Shown: positions 1 to 6,568 of the stretch, piece by piece
Numbering within the stretch: position 1 is the stretch's first letter
How the letters are laid out: every line of letters begins with the position of its first letter
From: CAYMDD01 sp964409675
GTDB taxonomy: Bacteria > Pseudomonadota > Alphaproteobacteria > Rickettsiales > SXRF01
Assembly (NCBI GenBank): GCA_964409675.1
Contig: CAYPEF010000101.1
Coordinates: 1 to 8,252, forward strand
Length of the DNA: 8,252 nucleotides
Reading direction: 5' to 3'
Notes under the pieces: model-generated
Told to the model about the DNA's origin: nothing
The model's database searches: none
The model's input: only the letters and a program-made list of their open reading frames with translations
Made by a program: the position numbers and the translations under genes

Positions 1-2036
1 AGCGGGTCGGCGAAGCGGAAGCGGGGGAGGCCGCTTTGGCGGGTGCCGAGGAGTTCGCCGCCGCCGCGAATATGCAGGTCGGCCTCGGCGATGCGGAAGC
101 CGTCTTCGGTTTCACGCAATATCATGAGGCGCTTGCGGGCGGTATCTCCGGCGCGGTCGTTATAGAGCAGCACGCAGGAAGAAGGCTTCTCGCCGCGCCC
201 CACGCGCCCGCGCAACTGGTGCAGTTGCGACAGGCCGAAGCGCTCGGCCTGTTCGATAATCATGATGGTGGCGTCACGCACGTCCACGCCCACTTCCACT
301 ACCGTCGTGGCAACGAGGATGCGCAGGGCGCCGCCGGCGAAGGCGTGCATCACCGCGTCGCGCTCGTCCGCTCGCATGCGGCCATGCACCAGACCGACGA
401 CGCTGCCGAAGCGGGCGCGGAACTCGGTGGCGCGGGATTCGGCGGCGGCGATGTCTTTACTGGTGGATGGTGAAGGGTGGATGGTGGATGGTGGGGAAAA
501 ATATTCACCATCCACCATCCACCCTTCACCATCCACTTCTTCAATCAACGGGCAGATCCAGTAGATTTTCTCATTGGCGGCCAGCGCCCGGTGAAGTGCG
601 TCCATCACTTCTTCATAGCGCGACAGCGGCACCACGCGGGTGATGATAGGCTGGCGACCGGCGGGTTTTTCCGTGAGCAGGGAGCAATCCATGTCGCCGT
701 ATATCGTCATGGTCAGGCTGCGCGGGATGGGGGTGGCGCTCATGTGCAGGATATGCGGCTGCTCGCCCTTGGCGGCAAGGCGCATGCGCTGCTCCACGCC
801 GAAGCGGTGCTGTTCGTCGATCACGATCAGGCCGAGCTTGTGGAAGTTCACGCCCTCTTGAAACAGCGCGTGCGTGCCGATGGCGATGGAGACGGAGCCG
901 TCCGCCAGCGCGGCGGTGATGGCCTCGCGCTGTGCGCCTTTTACACTGCCGGTGAGCAGTTCGATGCGCACATTTGGCAAGCTGGCGCAGAACTGGGTGA
1001 GGGTTTTATAATGCTGGTTGGCAATGATTTCGGTGGGCACCATCAGGGCGGCCTGATAGCCGCTTTCCACCGCGCGCAGCATGGCCATCAATGCCACCAG
1101 CGTCTTACCGCTGCCGACATCGCCCTGCAGCAGCCGCACCATGCGCTTGTTAGAGGAAAGGTCGGCGTCGATCTCGGCAAGTACATCCCGCTGGCCTTGC
1201 GTCAGGCGGAAGGGGAGGGAGGCGGTGAGAGTATCTCGCAAAGCGGTTGCATCGGCAATGCTGGGGCCGGTTTTGCTGCGCGCGCGCAGGCGCAGGCCTG
1301 CCAGATGCAACTGGTGGGCGAGAAGCTCATCATAGGCCAGACGCTGGCGGATGGGGTTGTCGGGCGAGAGATCGGCCATGTCTGCGGGGAAATGGGCGGC
1401 GGTGATGGCGTCCTGCCAGTGCGGCCAGCCTTTGGCCGTGCGTTTTTCGGGTGTGATCCATTCGGGAAGGTCGGGCAGCTGCGCCAGGATCATGTCGATC
1501 AGCGTGGCGATCTTTTTATTGGTGAGGCCTTGCGTGAGCGGGTAGAGCGGCTCCACGCGCTTGATATTGGGCAGCTCGCTTTCCGGGGCGATGATGTCCG
1601 GGTGCGGCATTTGCAGGCGGAAATCGAATTTCTCCACGCGCCCGCTGATGACGCGGGTTTCCCCGACAGGCAGGGATTGCTTCAAATATTCCACCTGCGG
1701 CGAGAAGAAAATCAGCTCGATGCTGCCGGTTGAATTAGAGCAGAGCACGCGGTACGGCTTCTTGCCAGCACCCATGAACTGGCCGCTGGAAGGCGGATGA
1801 TGCGCATCCACGCGGACGATAAACGTGGCCACCGTATCGGCGGGCGCTTCGCGTAAAGTAGGCATGAAGCGGCGGTCGATGATGCCGGAGGGGAGGTGGA
1901 ATAGAAGGTCGCGCAAAAGCGGAGTAATGGTTTCGTCATTCTTCAGCAGCCGCCCGAATGCCTTGGCAAGGTTCGGCCCCACGCCTTTCAGGCGGGTGAC
2001 GGGGGAGAACAGGGCGAACAGGATTTGCGGGCGCAT
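1..2036 (-). CDS. recG: ATP-dependent DNA helicase RecG, C-terminus cut off by the window edge, with an in-frame palindromic-repeat insertion
   Basis: RecG is a superfamily 2 DNA helicase that remodels stalled replication forks and branch-migrates Holliday junctions. The minus-strand frame from ATG at 2036 stays open for 678 codons to the window edge. The N-terminus (MRPQILFALFSPVTRLKGVG) is typical of alphaproteobacterial RecG, and an N-terminal wedge/OB region follows. Helicase motifs are in order: Walker A GDVGSGKT (residues 305-312), DEQHRFG (407-413), SATPIPRSL, WICPLIEE (to about 500), GLVHGRM, ATTVVEVGVDV and QLRGRVGR (607-614). Between WICPLIEE and KDIAAAESR about 26 extra residues (roughly 501-526, VDGEGWMVDGEYFSPPS...) are encoded by the palindromic element at 463-536. 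This is a loop between strands of the second RecA-like domain, so activity may survive (inference). No Shine-Dalgarno is visible before the ATG, because the leader is a second repeat copy. The frame upstream of 2036 has no alternative start before a stop at 2084-2082. The identification is secure; the 3' end is missing. Confidence 0.96.
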   Translation of the reverse strand, partial: MRPQILFALFSPVTRLKGVGPNLAKAFGRLLKNDETITPLLRDLLFHLPSGIIDRRFMPTLREAPADTVATFIVRVDAHHPPSSGQFMGAGKKPYRVLCSNSTGSIELIFFSPQVEYLKQSLPVGETRVISGRVEKFDFRLQMPHPDIIAPESELPNIKRVEPLYPLTQGLTNKKIATLIDMILAQLPDLPEWITPEKRTAKGWPHWQDAITAAHFPADMADLSPDNPIRQRLAYDELLAHQLHLAGLRLRARSKTGPSIADATALRDTLTASLPFRLTQGQRDVLAEIDADLSSNKRMVRLLQGDVGSGKTLVALMAMLRAVESGYQAALMVPTEIIANQHYKTLTQFCASLPNVRIELLTGSVKGAQREAITAALADGSVSIAIGTHALFQEGVNFHKLGLIVIDEQHRFGVEQRMRLAAKGEQPHILHMSATPIPRSLTMTIYGDMDCSLLTEKPAGRQPIITRVVPLSRYEEVMDALHRALAANEKIYWICPLIEEVDGEGWMVDGEYFSPPSTIHPSPSTSKDIAAAESRATEFRARFGSVVGLVHGRMRADERDAVMHAFAGGALRILVATTVVEVGVDVRDATIMIIEQAERFGLSQLHQLRGRVGRGEKPSSCVLLYNDRAGDTARKRLMILRETEDGFRIAEADLHIRGGGELLGTRQSGLPRFRFADP
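463..536. repeat. Palindromic heptad element, copy 1, inserted in frame in recG
   Basis: Perfect 31-bp inverted arms at 463-493 and 506-536 flank a 12-nt loop (494-505, GGGAAAAATATT). Each arm is made of 7-bp units: on the plus strand GGTGGAT, GGTGAAG, GGTGGAT, GGTGGAT, then the mirrored ATCCACC, ATCCACC, CTTCACC, ATCCAC. Read on the minus strand it lies inside recG and translates without a stop as residues about 501-525, so recG continues in frame on both sides. In the recG mRNA it should form a very stable hairpin. Because 7 is not a multiple of 3, successive heptads shift frame and give changing peptides (DGEGWMVDGE on one arm, STIHPSPST on the other). The element resembles Rickettsia palindromic elements in behaviour; I do not recognise the family by sequence. 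Confidence 0.93.
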
Positions 2037-2040
2037 GGAT

Positions 2041-2116
2041 GGTGAATGGTGGATGGTGAAATGTGGAGAGTGAAGGAATATTTATACCATTCACCTATCA
2101 CCATCCACTATTCACT
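2041..2116. repeat. Palindromic heptad element, copy 2, in the hemA-recG gap
   Basis: Plus-strand heptads GGTGAAT, GGTGGAT, GGTGAAA, TGTGGAG, AGTGAAG (2041-2075) are followed by an AT-rich centre containing AATATTT and then ATTCACC, TATCACC, ATCCACT, ATTCACT (2089-2116). The outer 21 nt of each arm match at 18 of 21 positions; the inner heptads have diverged more. The centre AATATTT also appears in the reverse complement of the copy 1 loop, so the two copies look homologous and inverted relative to each other. The repeat fills nearly all the space between the hemA stop (2121-2119) and the recG ATG (2036). No T-run follows the stem in the transcribed (minus) direction, so it is not a typical intrinsic terminator. 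Confidence 0.88.
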
Positions 2117-2118
2117 TA

Positions 2119-3330
2119 TCAGGCGGCGCGTTTCAGCTCCAACCTGTCAAACACCCAATCCAGCGCCCGGGTGAGTTCGGTCATCATCTCGCGCGTATGC
2201 AGCGGGGTGGGGGTGATGCGCAGGCGTTCGGTGCCGCGGGGGACGGTGGGGTAGTTGATCGGCTGCACATAGATGTCGAAATTCTGCAACAGCATGTCGG
2301 AAGCCTGCTTGCACTGCACGGCGTCGCCCACCAGCACGGGGATGATGTGGCTTACCGTGGGCATGACGGGGATGTTGGTGCGGTAGAGCATGTCTTTCAG
2401 CATGCGCACATTGTCCTGCTGTTGTTTGCGCTCGGCGTCCGATTCCATTAAATGGCGGATGGCGGCCACCGCGCCGGCGGCCAGCGCCGGGGGCAGGGCG
2501 GTGGTGAAGATGAAGCCGGGAGCATGGGAGCGGATGGCGTCCACCAGCATGGCGCTGCCGCTGATATAGCCGCCCATGATGCCGAATGCCTTGGCTAGCG
2601 TGCCCTGAATAATATCTACGCGGTCCATCACTCCGTCGCGCTCGGCGATGCCGGCGCCGCGCTCGCCGTACATGCCGACAGCGTGCACTTCATCGAGATA
2701 GGTCATGGCGCCGTATTTTTCGGCAAGGTCGCAATAGGTGCCGATAGGGGCGATGTCGCCTTCCATCGAATAGACGGACTCGAAGGCGATCAGTTTCGGG
2801 CGGGCGGGGTCCACCTGCTGAAGCAGGAATTCCAGGTGCGCGGGGTCGTTATGGCGGAAGATGTGTTTCTCAGCGCGGCTGTTGCGAATGCCGTGGATCA
2901 TCGATGCATGGTTGCATTCATCGGAGAATATCACGCAGTCCGGCAGCAGGTTCGCCAGCGAGCAGAGCGCGGCTTCGTTCGCCACGTAACCGGAGGTGAA
3001 GACCAGCGCCGCTTCCTTGCGGTGCAGCTCGGCCAGCGTTTCTTCCAGTACTACCATTAAATGGTGCGTGCCGGAGATGTTGCGGGTGCCGCCCGCGCCG
3101 GCACCGTAGCGCCGCGTGGCTTCGCACATGGCGCCGACCACTTCCGGGTGCTGGCCCATGCCGAGATAGTCGTTACTGCACCAGACGGTGACGTCGCGCC
3201 GTGTCAGATGGCTCTTGGCCAGAGGGTAGCTGCCGGCGCGGCGCTCCATATCGTTGAAAACGCGGTAACGGCCTTCGTTCTTTAAGGAACGGATGGCCTG
3301 GGCGAAATACTGTTCGTAAGGAAAGCTCAT
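2119..3330 (-). CDS. hemA: 5-aminolevulinate synthase
   Basis: This PLP-dependent enzyme condenses glycine and succinyl-CoA to 5-aminolevulinate, the first step of the C4 (Shemin) tetrapyrrole pathway used by alphaproteobacteria. The 403 residues are full family length. Visible motifs are CSNDYLGMG (51-59), the glycine-rich GAGAGGTRNISGTHH (76-90), YLDEVHAVGMYG (201-212, with D203 contacting the cofactor ring and H206) and GTLAKAFGIMGGY, where K237 is the Schiff-base lysine. RNISGT and GTLAKAFG point to ALAS rather than to the related KBL or BioF. The start MSFPYEQYFAQAIRSLKNEGR matches the usual ALAS N-terminus, although only a weak purine stretch precedes it. ctaA lies 45 nt upstream on the same strand and recG downstream, so a haem-linked operon is likely. 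An FNR-type palindrome just upstream suggests oxygen control. The stop reads TGATAA, with the second stop contributed by the adjoining repeat. Confidence 0.97.
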   Translation of the reverse strand: MSFPYEQYFAQAIRSLKNEGRYRVFNDMERRAGSYPLAKSHLTRRDVTVWCSNDYLGMGQHPEVVGAMCEATRRYGAGAGGTRNISGTHHLMVVLEETLAELHRKEAALVFTSGYVANEAALCSLANLLPDCVIFSDECNHASMIHGIRNSRAEKHIFRHNDPAHLEFLLQQVDPARPKLIAFESVYSMEGDIAPIGTYCDLAEKYGAMTYLDEVHAVGMYGERGAGIAERDGVMDRVDIIQGTLAKAFGIMGGYISGSAMLVDAIRSHAPGFIFTTALPPALAAGAVAAIRHLMESDAERKQQQDNVRMLKDMLYRTNIPVMPTVSHIIPVLVGDAVQCKQASDMLLQNFDIYVQPINYPTVPRGTERLRITPTPLHTREMMTELTRALDWVFDRLELKRAA

Positions 3331-3365
3331 GCGCCCAGTATTAGCATAAAAATGCCATGCTGCAT

Positions 3366-3379
3366 TTGATTTTTATCAA
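3366..3379. promoter_or_regulatory. Putative FNR/FnrL box upstream of hemA
   Basis: The palindrome TTGAT-TTTT-ATCAA matches the FNR consensus TTGAT-N4-ATCAA at all ten defined positions. It overlaps the ctaA stop codon (3378-3376), and its near edge is 35 nt upstream of the hemA ATG. FnrL control of hemA is established in Rhodobacter sphaeroides, which makes the assignment plausible here. On the minus strand a -10-like GCTAAT (3345-3340), overlapping TATGCT (3348-3343), lies 27-28 nt from the box centre, close to class II FNR spacing. That geometry would put transcription start almost at the hemA start codon (short leader or leaderless). Repression is an alternative. No binding data are implied. 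Confidence 0.65.
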
Positions 3380-4428
3380 GCAGGGGGAGAAAAATCCCCG
3401 TTCGGGCGCGAGCTTAGCCCATGCAAAAGCGCAACACTCACGCCAAATACCCATAATCCGCCGAACTGGTGCTTCAGCGCCAGCGGCAGCGGCACCTGGT
3501 GCAAAAGGGTCAGCACGCCGAGGAGAAACTGGATAAAAAGGGATAAAAACAAAAGGATGGAGAGGGTTTTTACCCGGTTATCCGTGAGGTCGCGAAAGCC
3601 TGCGATGAACCAGCCTGTAAAACTGCATACCACTCCCACCGCCACCCAGCGGTGCAGGAACTGGATCAGGGGGATATGCTCCAGCCAGTGTTCACCGGGA
3701 GCGGATGTGAGCAAATCAGGCGGCAGCCAGTCGCCGTTCATGGTGGGAAAACTGTTGTAAATCAGCCCGCCATGCAGCCCCGCCAGCAACGCGCCGAGGA
3801 TGATCTGGGCGCTGAGCAGGGCGGTGAACAGGCGGAACCCCCACAGGCAGCGGGGCGAAACAGGGGTGTTTCGCCAAGGCGAAAGCAAATCGAGCATAGT
3901 CCAGAGCAATAGCGCGAAGATCAGGAAGGCGGTGCTTAAATGCAGCGCCAGCCGCGTGTGGCTGACGAAAGGCCGCTCGCTCAGCCCGCTGCTGACCATA
4001 TACCAGCCGATAAACCCTTGCAGCCCGCCAAGGGCGAATATGCCCGCCAGCCGCCATGCCAGCCTGCCGCTGATGCTGCGGCGAATGAGGAAGATCGTGA
4101 AGGGCAGGAAAAATACCAATCCGACGCTGCGCCCCAGCACCCGGTGCCAGTATTCCGGCCAGTATATAGCTTTGAAATCCTCTACATTCATGCCGGGATT
4201 GATTTGGCTGAATTGCGGGATTTGTTTATAAGCGGAGAATTCCTCCTGCCACTGGTCCGCATTCATCGGGGGGAGGATGCCATGCACAGGCTTCCACTGG
4301 GTAATGGAAAGGCCGGAGCCGGTAAGCCGCGTATAGCCGCCCACCACTACCATCAGCGCCACCATCAGGGCGCAAAGGCCAAGCCAGAGCGCAATGGAGC
4401 GCCGATCCTGCGAAACCATCCGTTGCAT
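3376..4428 (-). CDS. ctaA: Heme A synthase (COX15/CtaA family, type 2)
   Basis: CtaA is an inner-membrane enzyme that oxidises the C8 methyl group of haem O to a formyl group, giving haem A for aa3-type cytochrome oxidases. The 350-residue product has about eight predicted membrane segments. The conserved N-terminal sequence VVVGGYTRLTGSGLSITQWKP is followed by a periplasmic loop and EYWHRVLGR (H95), SHTRLALHLS (H157, H163), FLHRWVAVG (H259) and LKHQFGGLW (H320). These are the haem-ligand histidine positions of the family. Length and motifs fit the alphaproteobacterial/mitochondrial COX15 group. The ATG at 4428 is the only in-frame ATG left of the assembly gap apart from M4 (MVSQDRR), which is also possible; the frame stays open into the gap, so the true start is uncertain by a few residues. 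The gene precedes hemA on the same strand. Confidence 0.95.
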   Translation of the reverse strand: MQRMVSQDRRSIALWLGLCALMVALMVVVGGYTRLTGSGLSITQWKPVHGILPPMNADQWQEEFSAYKQIPQFSQINPGMNVEDFKAIYWPEYWHRVLGRSVGLVFFLPFTIFLIRRSISGRLAWRLAGIFALGGLQGFIGWYMVSSGLSERPFVSHTRLALHLSTAFLIFALLLWTMLDLLSPWRNTPVSPRCLWGFRLFTALLSAQIILGALLAGLHGGLIYNSFPTMNGDWLPPDLLTSAPGEHWLEHIPLIQFLHRWVAVGVVCSFTGWFIAGFRDLTDNRVKTLSILLFLSLFIQFLLGVLTLLHQVPLPLALKHQFGGLWVFGVSVALLHGLSSRPNGDFSPPA

Positions 4429-4441
4429 GCGGCCATGCTTA

Positions 4442-4541
4442 NNNNNNNNNNNNNNNNNNNNNNNNNNNNNNNNNNNNNNNNNNNNNNNNNNNNNNNNNNN
4501 NNNNNNNNNNNNNNNNNNNNNNNNNNNNNNNNNNNNNNNNN
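4442..4541. other. Assembly gap (100 Ns)
   Basis: Exactly 100 unknown bases form a conventional scaffold gap whose real size may differ. It separates the ctaA start (minus strand) from the start of the oxidase-like gene (plus strand), so the divergent promoter region and possibly the true N-termini of both proteins, or even a small gene, are hidden here. Any reading frame crossing the Ns is meaningless. Confidence 0.99.
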
Positions 4542-5948
4542 TTGCGTATGATGCGCGACATGATTGCGCTTTCTTTCCTTCCTTCTGTAATGCATGCGTC
4601 CAAGGCGCGGTGGTGGCTGGTGATCGGCGTGGCGGCGCTGGCCGTGGCCGGGCTGTTTTCCATTGTGCTGGTGGTGGCGCGCACGCCGTCGCTGGCCGGG
4701 CTACCGCTGTTTGCCCGGTTGTTCCATGAATCGCTGGTGGTGCATGTGAATCTCTCCGTGCTGGTATGGTTTTTAAGCATGGCCATGCTGTGGTGGAGCC
4801 TGCTCGCGGCCAGCAGCGGAAGAAAGCCGTTTATTGCCATTCCCTATCTGGAAAATGCCGCATTGATCGCCTTCGGAGGCGGGGCGTTGGTGATGGCCCT
4901 GTCGCCGCTGGATGCCAGCGGCGGAGCATTGATGAGCAATTACATTCCCGTCATCAATAACCGGATATTTTTTCTCGGGTTGGCGCTAATGCTTAGCGGC
5001 ATGGGGCTCATGCTGCTGCATCTGTTTCTGGCGCGGCCCAGGCGCACACCGGCATCAGGCATCGACGGGGCGCTGCATTTTGCCGTCAGCGGTAGCGCCA
5101 TCATCGCCATGCTGGCGCTGCTGGCGTTTGCCTGGTCGTTTCCGCTGGTGCCGCGCGGGATCGAGGAGACGCGTTATTATGACATGCTGTTCTGGGCGGG
5201 TGGACATCTGCTGCAATTCGTGCACGCGCAGGTGCAGATGGTGGGGTGGCTGGTACTGACCTTACTGTTAGTCGGTCGGCTTGCTATTGCGCGGGGATTG
5301 CTGTTCGGCCTGTTTGCCGTAGGGCCGCTGGCGGCGCTGTTCTCGCTCTACGCATTTCTGGCGTTCGATGCCGCCTCCATGGAGTTCCGCGAATTTTTCA
5401 CCCGCCTGATGATCGGCGTCAATGGGGCCGCGCCAAGCGTGTTGATGATTATACTGGCGGCGGCGCTGCTGCGCGGCCGGACGCGCAACCCGCAGCACCG
5501 GGCGATGCTGTCCTGCCTTGCCATGTCGTTTTTGCTGTTTGCCTTCGGCGGGGCGTTCGGGGCGATGATTCAGGGTCAGAATGTGACAATCCCGGCGCAT
5601 TATCACGGCTCCATCGTGTCAGTGACGCTGGCGTTCATGGGGGTGGCGTACCTGCTTCTGCCGCGTTTCGGCTGGCGCGAGGTGGGAAGCTGGCGGCTGG
5701 CCTTCTGGCAGCCTATCGTGTACGGGGTCGGGCAATTGATCCATATCTCCGGCCTTGCCTGGTCCGGGGGGTATGGGGTATTGCGCAAAACGCCCGGGGC
5801 GCTGGAGGGGGGATATACGGCATCGGCGAAAGCGGCGATGGGCATGATGGGCGCGGGCGGGATGCTTGCTATCATTGGCGGGCTGATGTTCGTGATCGTG
5901 ATGGTTCGCGCCATGCGCCGGGCGAAAGCTCTGCCAGAACAGGCATAA
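4542..5948 (+). CDS. Haem-copper oxidase subunit I-like (cbb3/NorB-like) multi-pass membrane protein
   Basis: The product has up to 468 residues and about twelve hydrophobic segments, and resembles the COX1/CcoN/NorB superfamily. Recognisable parts are a helix II-like HVNLSVLVWFL (H68, candidate low-spin haem ligand), a helix VI-like AGGHLLQFVHAQVQMVGW (H222, H228), a helix X-like PAHYHGSIVSVTLAFMGVAYLLLPRFGW with the HxH pair H353/H355, and a helix XI-like IHISGLAWSGGYGVLRKTPG (H401). The stretch expected to be helix VII (FFTRLMIGVNGAAPSVLMI, about 286-304) lacks the usual His-His copper ligands, so oxygen- or NO-reducing activity is doubtful (inference from reading, not an alignment). Numbering uses the first codon after the gap (TTG at 4542). 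ATGs at 4548, 4551, 4560 and 4590 are also candidates, with MHASKARWW at 4590 giving a compact N-terminus, and the real start could lie in the gap. No partner subunit gene is visible. The gene diverges from ctaA. Confidence 0.8.
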   Translation: MRMMRDMIALSFLPSVMHASKARWWLVIGVAALAVAGLFSIVLVVARTPSLAGLPLFARLFHESLVVHVNLSVLVWFLSMAMLWWSLLAASSGRKPFIAIPYLENAALIAFGGGALVMALSPLDASGGALMSNYIPVINNRIFFLGLALMLSGMGLMLLHLFLARPRRTPASGIDGALHFAVSGSAIIAMLALLAFAWSFPLVPRGIEETRYYDMLFWAGGHLLQFVHAQVQMVGWLVLTLLLVGRLAIARGLLFGLFAVGPLAALFSLYAFLAFDAASMEFREFFTRLMIGVNGAAPSVLMIILAAALLRGRTRNPQHRAMLSCLAMSFLLFAFGGAFGAMIQGQNVTIPAHYHGSIVSVTLAFMGVAYLLLPRFGWREVGSWRLAFWQPIVYGVGQLIHISGLAWSGGYGVLRKTPGALEGGYTASAKAAMGMMGAGGMLAIIGGLMFVIVMVRAMRRAKALPEQA

Positions 5949-6070
5949 CACCTTACCAACTTGTAATGCGCGCTTAATGGTTTCGCTATTGCACGTTTAT
6001 ACGCTTTATGACATAAGCGGTTTCATCAGTTCACGCTTTTATTCTCTCACAAAAGTCAAGGGACCAAACT
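5949..6070 (+). promoter_or_regulatory. Leader and candidate promoter of the glycine-zipper lipoprotein gene
   Basis: This 122-nt gap is more AT-rich than its surroundings. TTGCAC (5989-5994) and CATAAG (6012-6017), spaced 17 nt, form a weak sigma-70-like pair. A perfect 11-bp palindrome TTATG-A-CATAA (6006-6016) overlaps the possible -10 and could be an operator. A good ribosome binding site AAGGGA (6058-6063) lies 7 nt before the ATG at 6071. No terminator hairpin is seen after the upstream gene. The promoter call is tentative; the ribosome site is convincing. Confidence 0.4.
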
Positions 6071-6568
6071 ATGTACGCGAAACAAATACTGGCTTCCTGC
6101 CTTGCTCTTACCATGGTGGCCGCTTGCACCGAACCCGGTGGCGAGCCGGGCCGCGGCGTGCTTTCGGGCGGCGCAATCAACAAGCAGGATGTCGGCACGC
6201 TGGCGGGCGCCATCGGCGGCGGCGTGATCGGCCATAATATCGGCGGCGGCGCGGGCAAGACCGTGGCGACCATCGCCGGCACGCTGATCGGCGCGGGCCT
6301 CGGTGCATCCGTGGGCCGTTCGCTGGATAACGCGGACCGCCAGGCGCTCAACAACAGCACTGCGCGCGCGCTGGAATACAATCAGCCGGGTGATGCGCTT
6401 CCCTGGCAGGGCACTAACAGCGGCACCGTCATCCCGGGCAATTACTATCAGCGCAACGGCCAGTACTGCCGTGAATACACCCAGCGCGTGAATGTCGGCG
6501 GCCGCATAGAAGAAGGCTACGGCACCGCCTGCCGCCAGCCGGACGGAAGCTGGAAGATCGTTCAGTAA
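6071..6568 (+). CDS. Glycine-zipper outer-membrane lipoprotein, 17-kDa surface antigen family
   Basis: The 165-residue protein has a lipoprotein signal peptide (MYAKQILASCLALTMVAAC) with lipobox VAAC and acylation at C19. A glycine-zipper segment follows at about 42-83 (GTLAGAIGGGVIGHNIGGG...IAGTLIGAGLGASVGRSLD), with the GxxxG spacing of a membrane-inserted helical hairpin. The C-terminal domain (about 95-163) has LEYNQPGDALPWQ, the cysteines C133 (QYCREY) and C154 (GTACRQP), and ends in DGSWKIVQ. This matches the rickettsial 17-kDa antigen and related alphaproteobacterial surface proteins. It is probably anchored in the outer membrane; its exact role is unknown, and envelope integrity is the usual guess. 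The start is supported by AAGGGA 7 nt upstream. Its stop overlaps the fabI ATG by one base (TAATG), suggesting co-transcription and translational coupling. Confidence 0.88.
   Translation: MYAKQILASCLALTMVAACTEPGGEPGRGVLSGGAINKQDVGTLAGAIGGGVIGHNIGGGAGKTVATIAGTLIGAGLGASVGRSLDNADRQALNNSTARALEYNQPGDALPWQGTNSGTVIPGNYYQRNGQYCREYTQRVNVGGRIEEGYGTACRQPDGSWKIVQ

Noticed and set aside
36..473. Plus-strand 145-codon open frame
   Set aside because: It is antisense to the RecG C-terminal helicase motifs and shows no recognisable protein features.
463..536. CRISPR array or ordinary tandem microsatellite
   Set aside because: There are no repeat-spacer units. The heptads are arranged as one mirrored palindrome rather than a simple tandem run.
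477..1733. Long plus-strand open frame of 418 codons beginning inside the repeat (MDGGWWGKIF...)
   Set aside because: It is antisense to recG, whose motifs are unambiguous on the minus strand. The composition (His/Gly/Ala-rich) is typical of a shadow frame in GC-rich DNA.
2041..2116. Intrinsic terminator for hemA
   Set aside because: The stem is long and imperfect, moderate in GC, and no T-run follows it in the minus-strand direction; recG begins immediately after.
2119..3330. 2-amino-3-ketobutyrate CoA ligase (KBL) or BioF as alternatives to ALAS
   Set aside because: RNISGTHH, GTLAKAFGIMGGYI, the length and the N-terminal sequence all fit ALAS better.
3343..3361. Small hairpin AGCAT...ATGCT, and GCAT-AAAA-ATGC, between ctaA and hemA
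   Set aside because: The arms are only 4-5 bp and AT-rich, without a T-tract. They may be chance structure near the candidate promoter.
4394..4840. Several open frames that run through the N block
   Set aside because: They translate unknown bases as X and have no support on either side.
5246..5977. Plus-strand 243-codon open frame overlapping the oxidase-like gene
   Set aside because: It is a frame-shifted shadow of the membrane protein, rich in Arg and Gly and without membrane segments, while the overlapping frame has clear haem-oxidase motifs.
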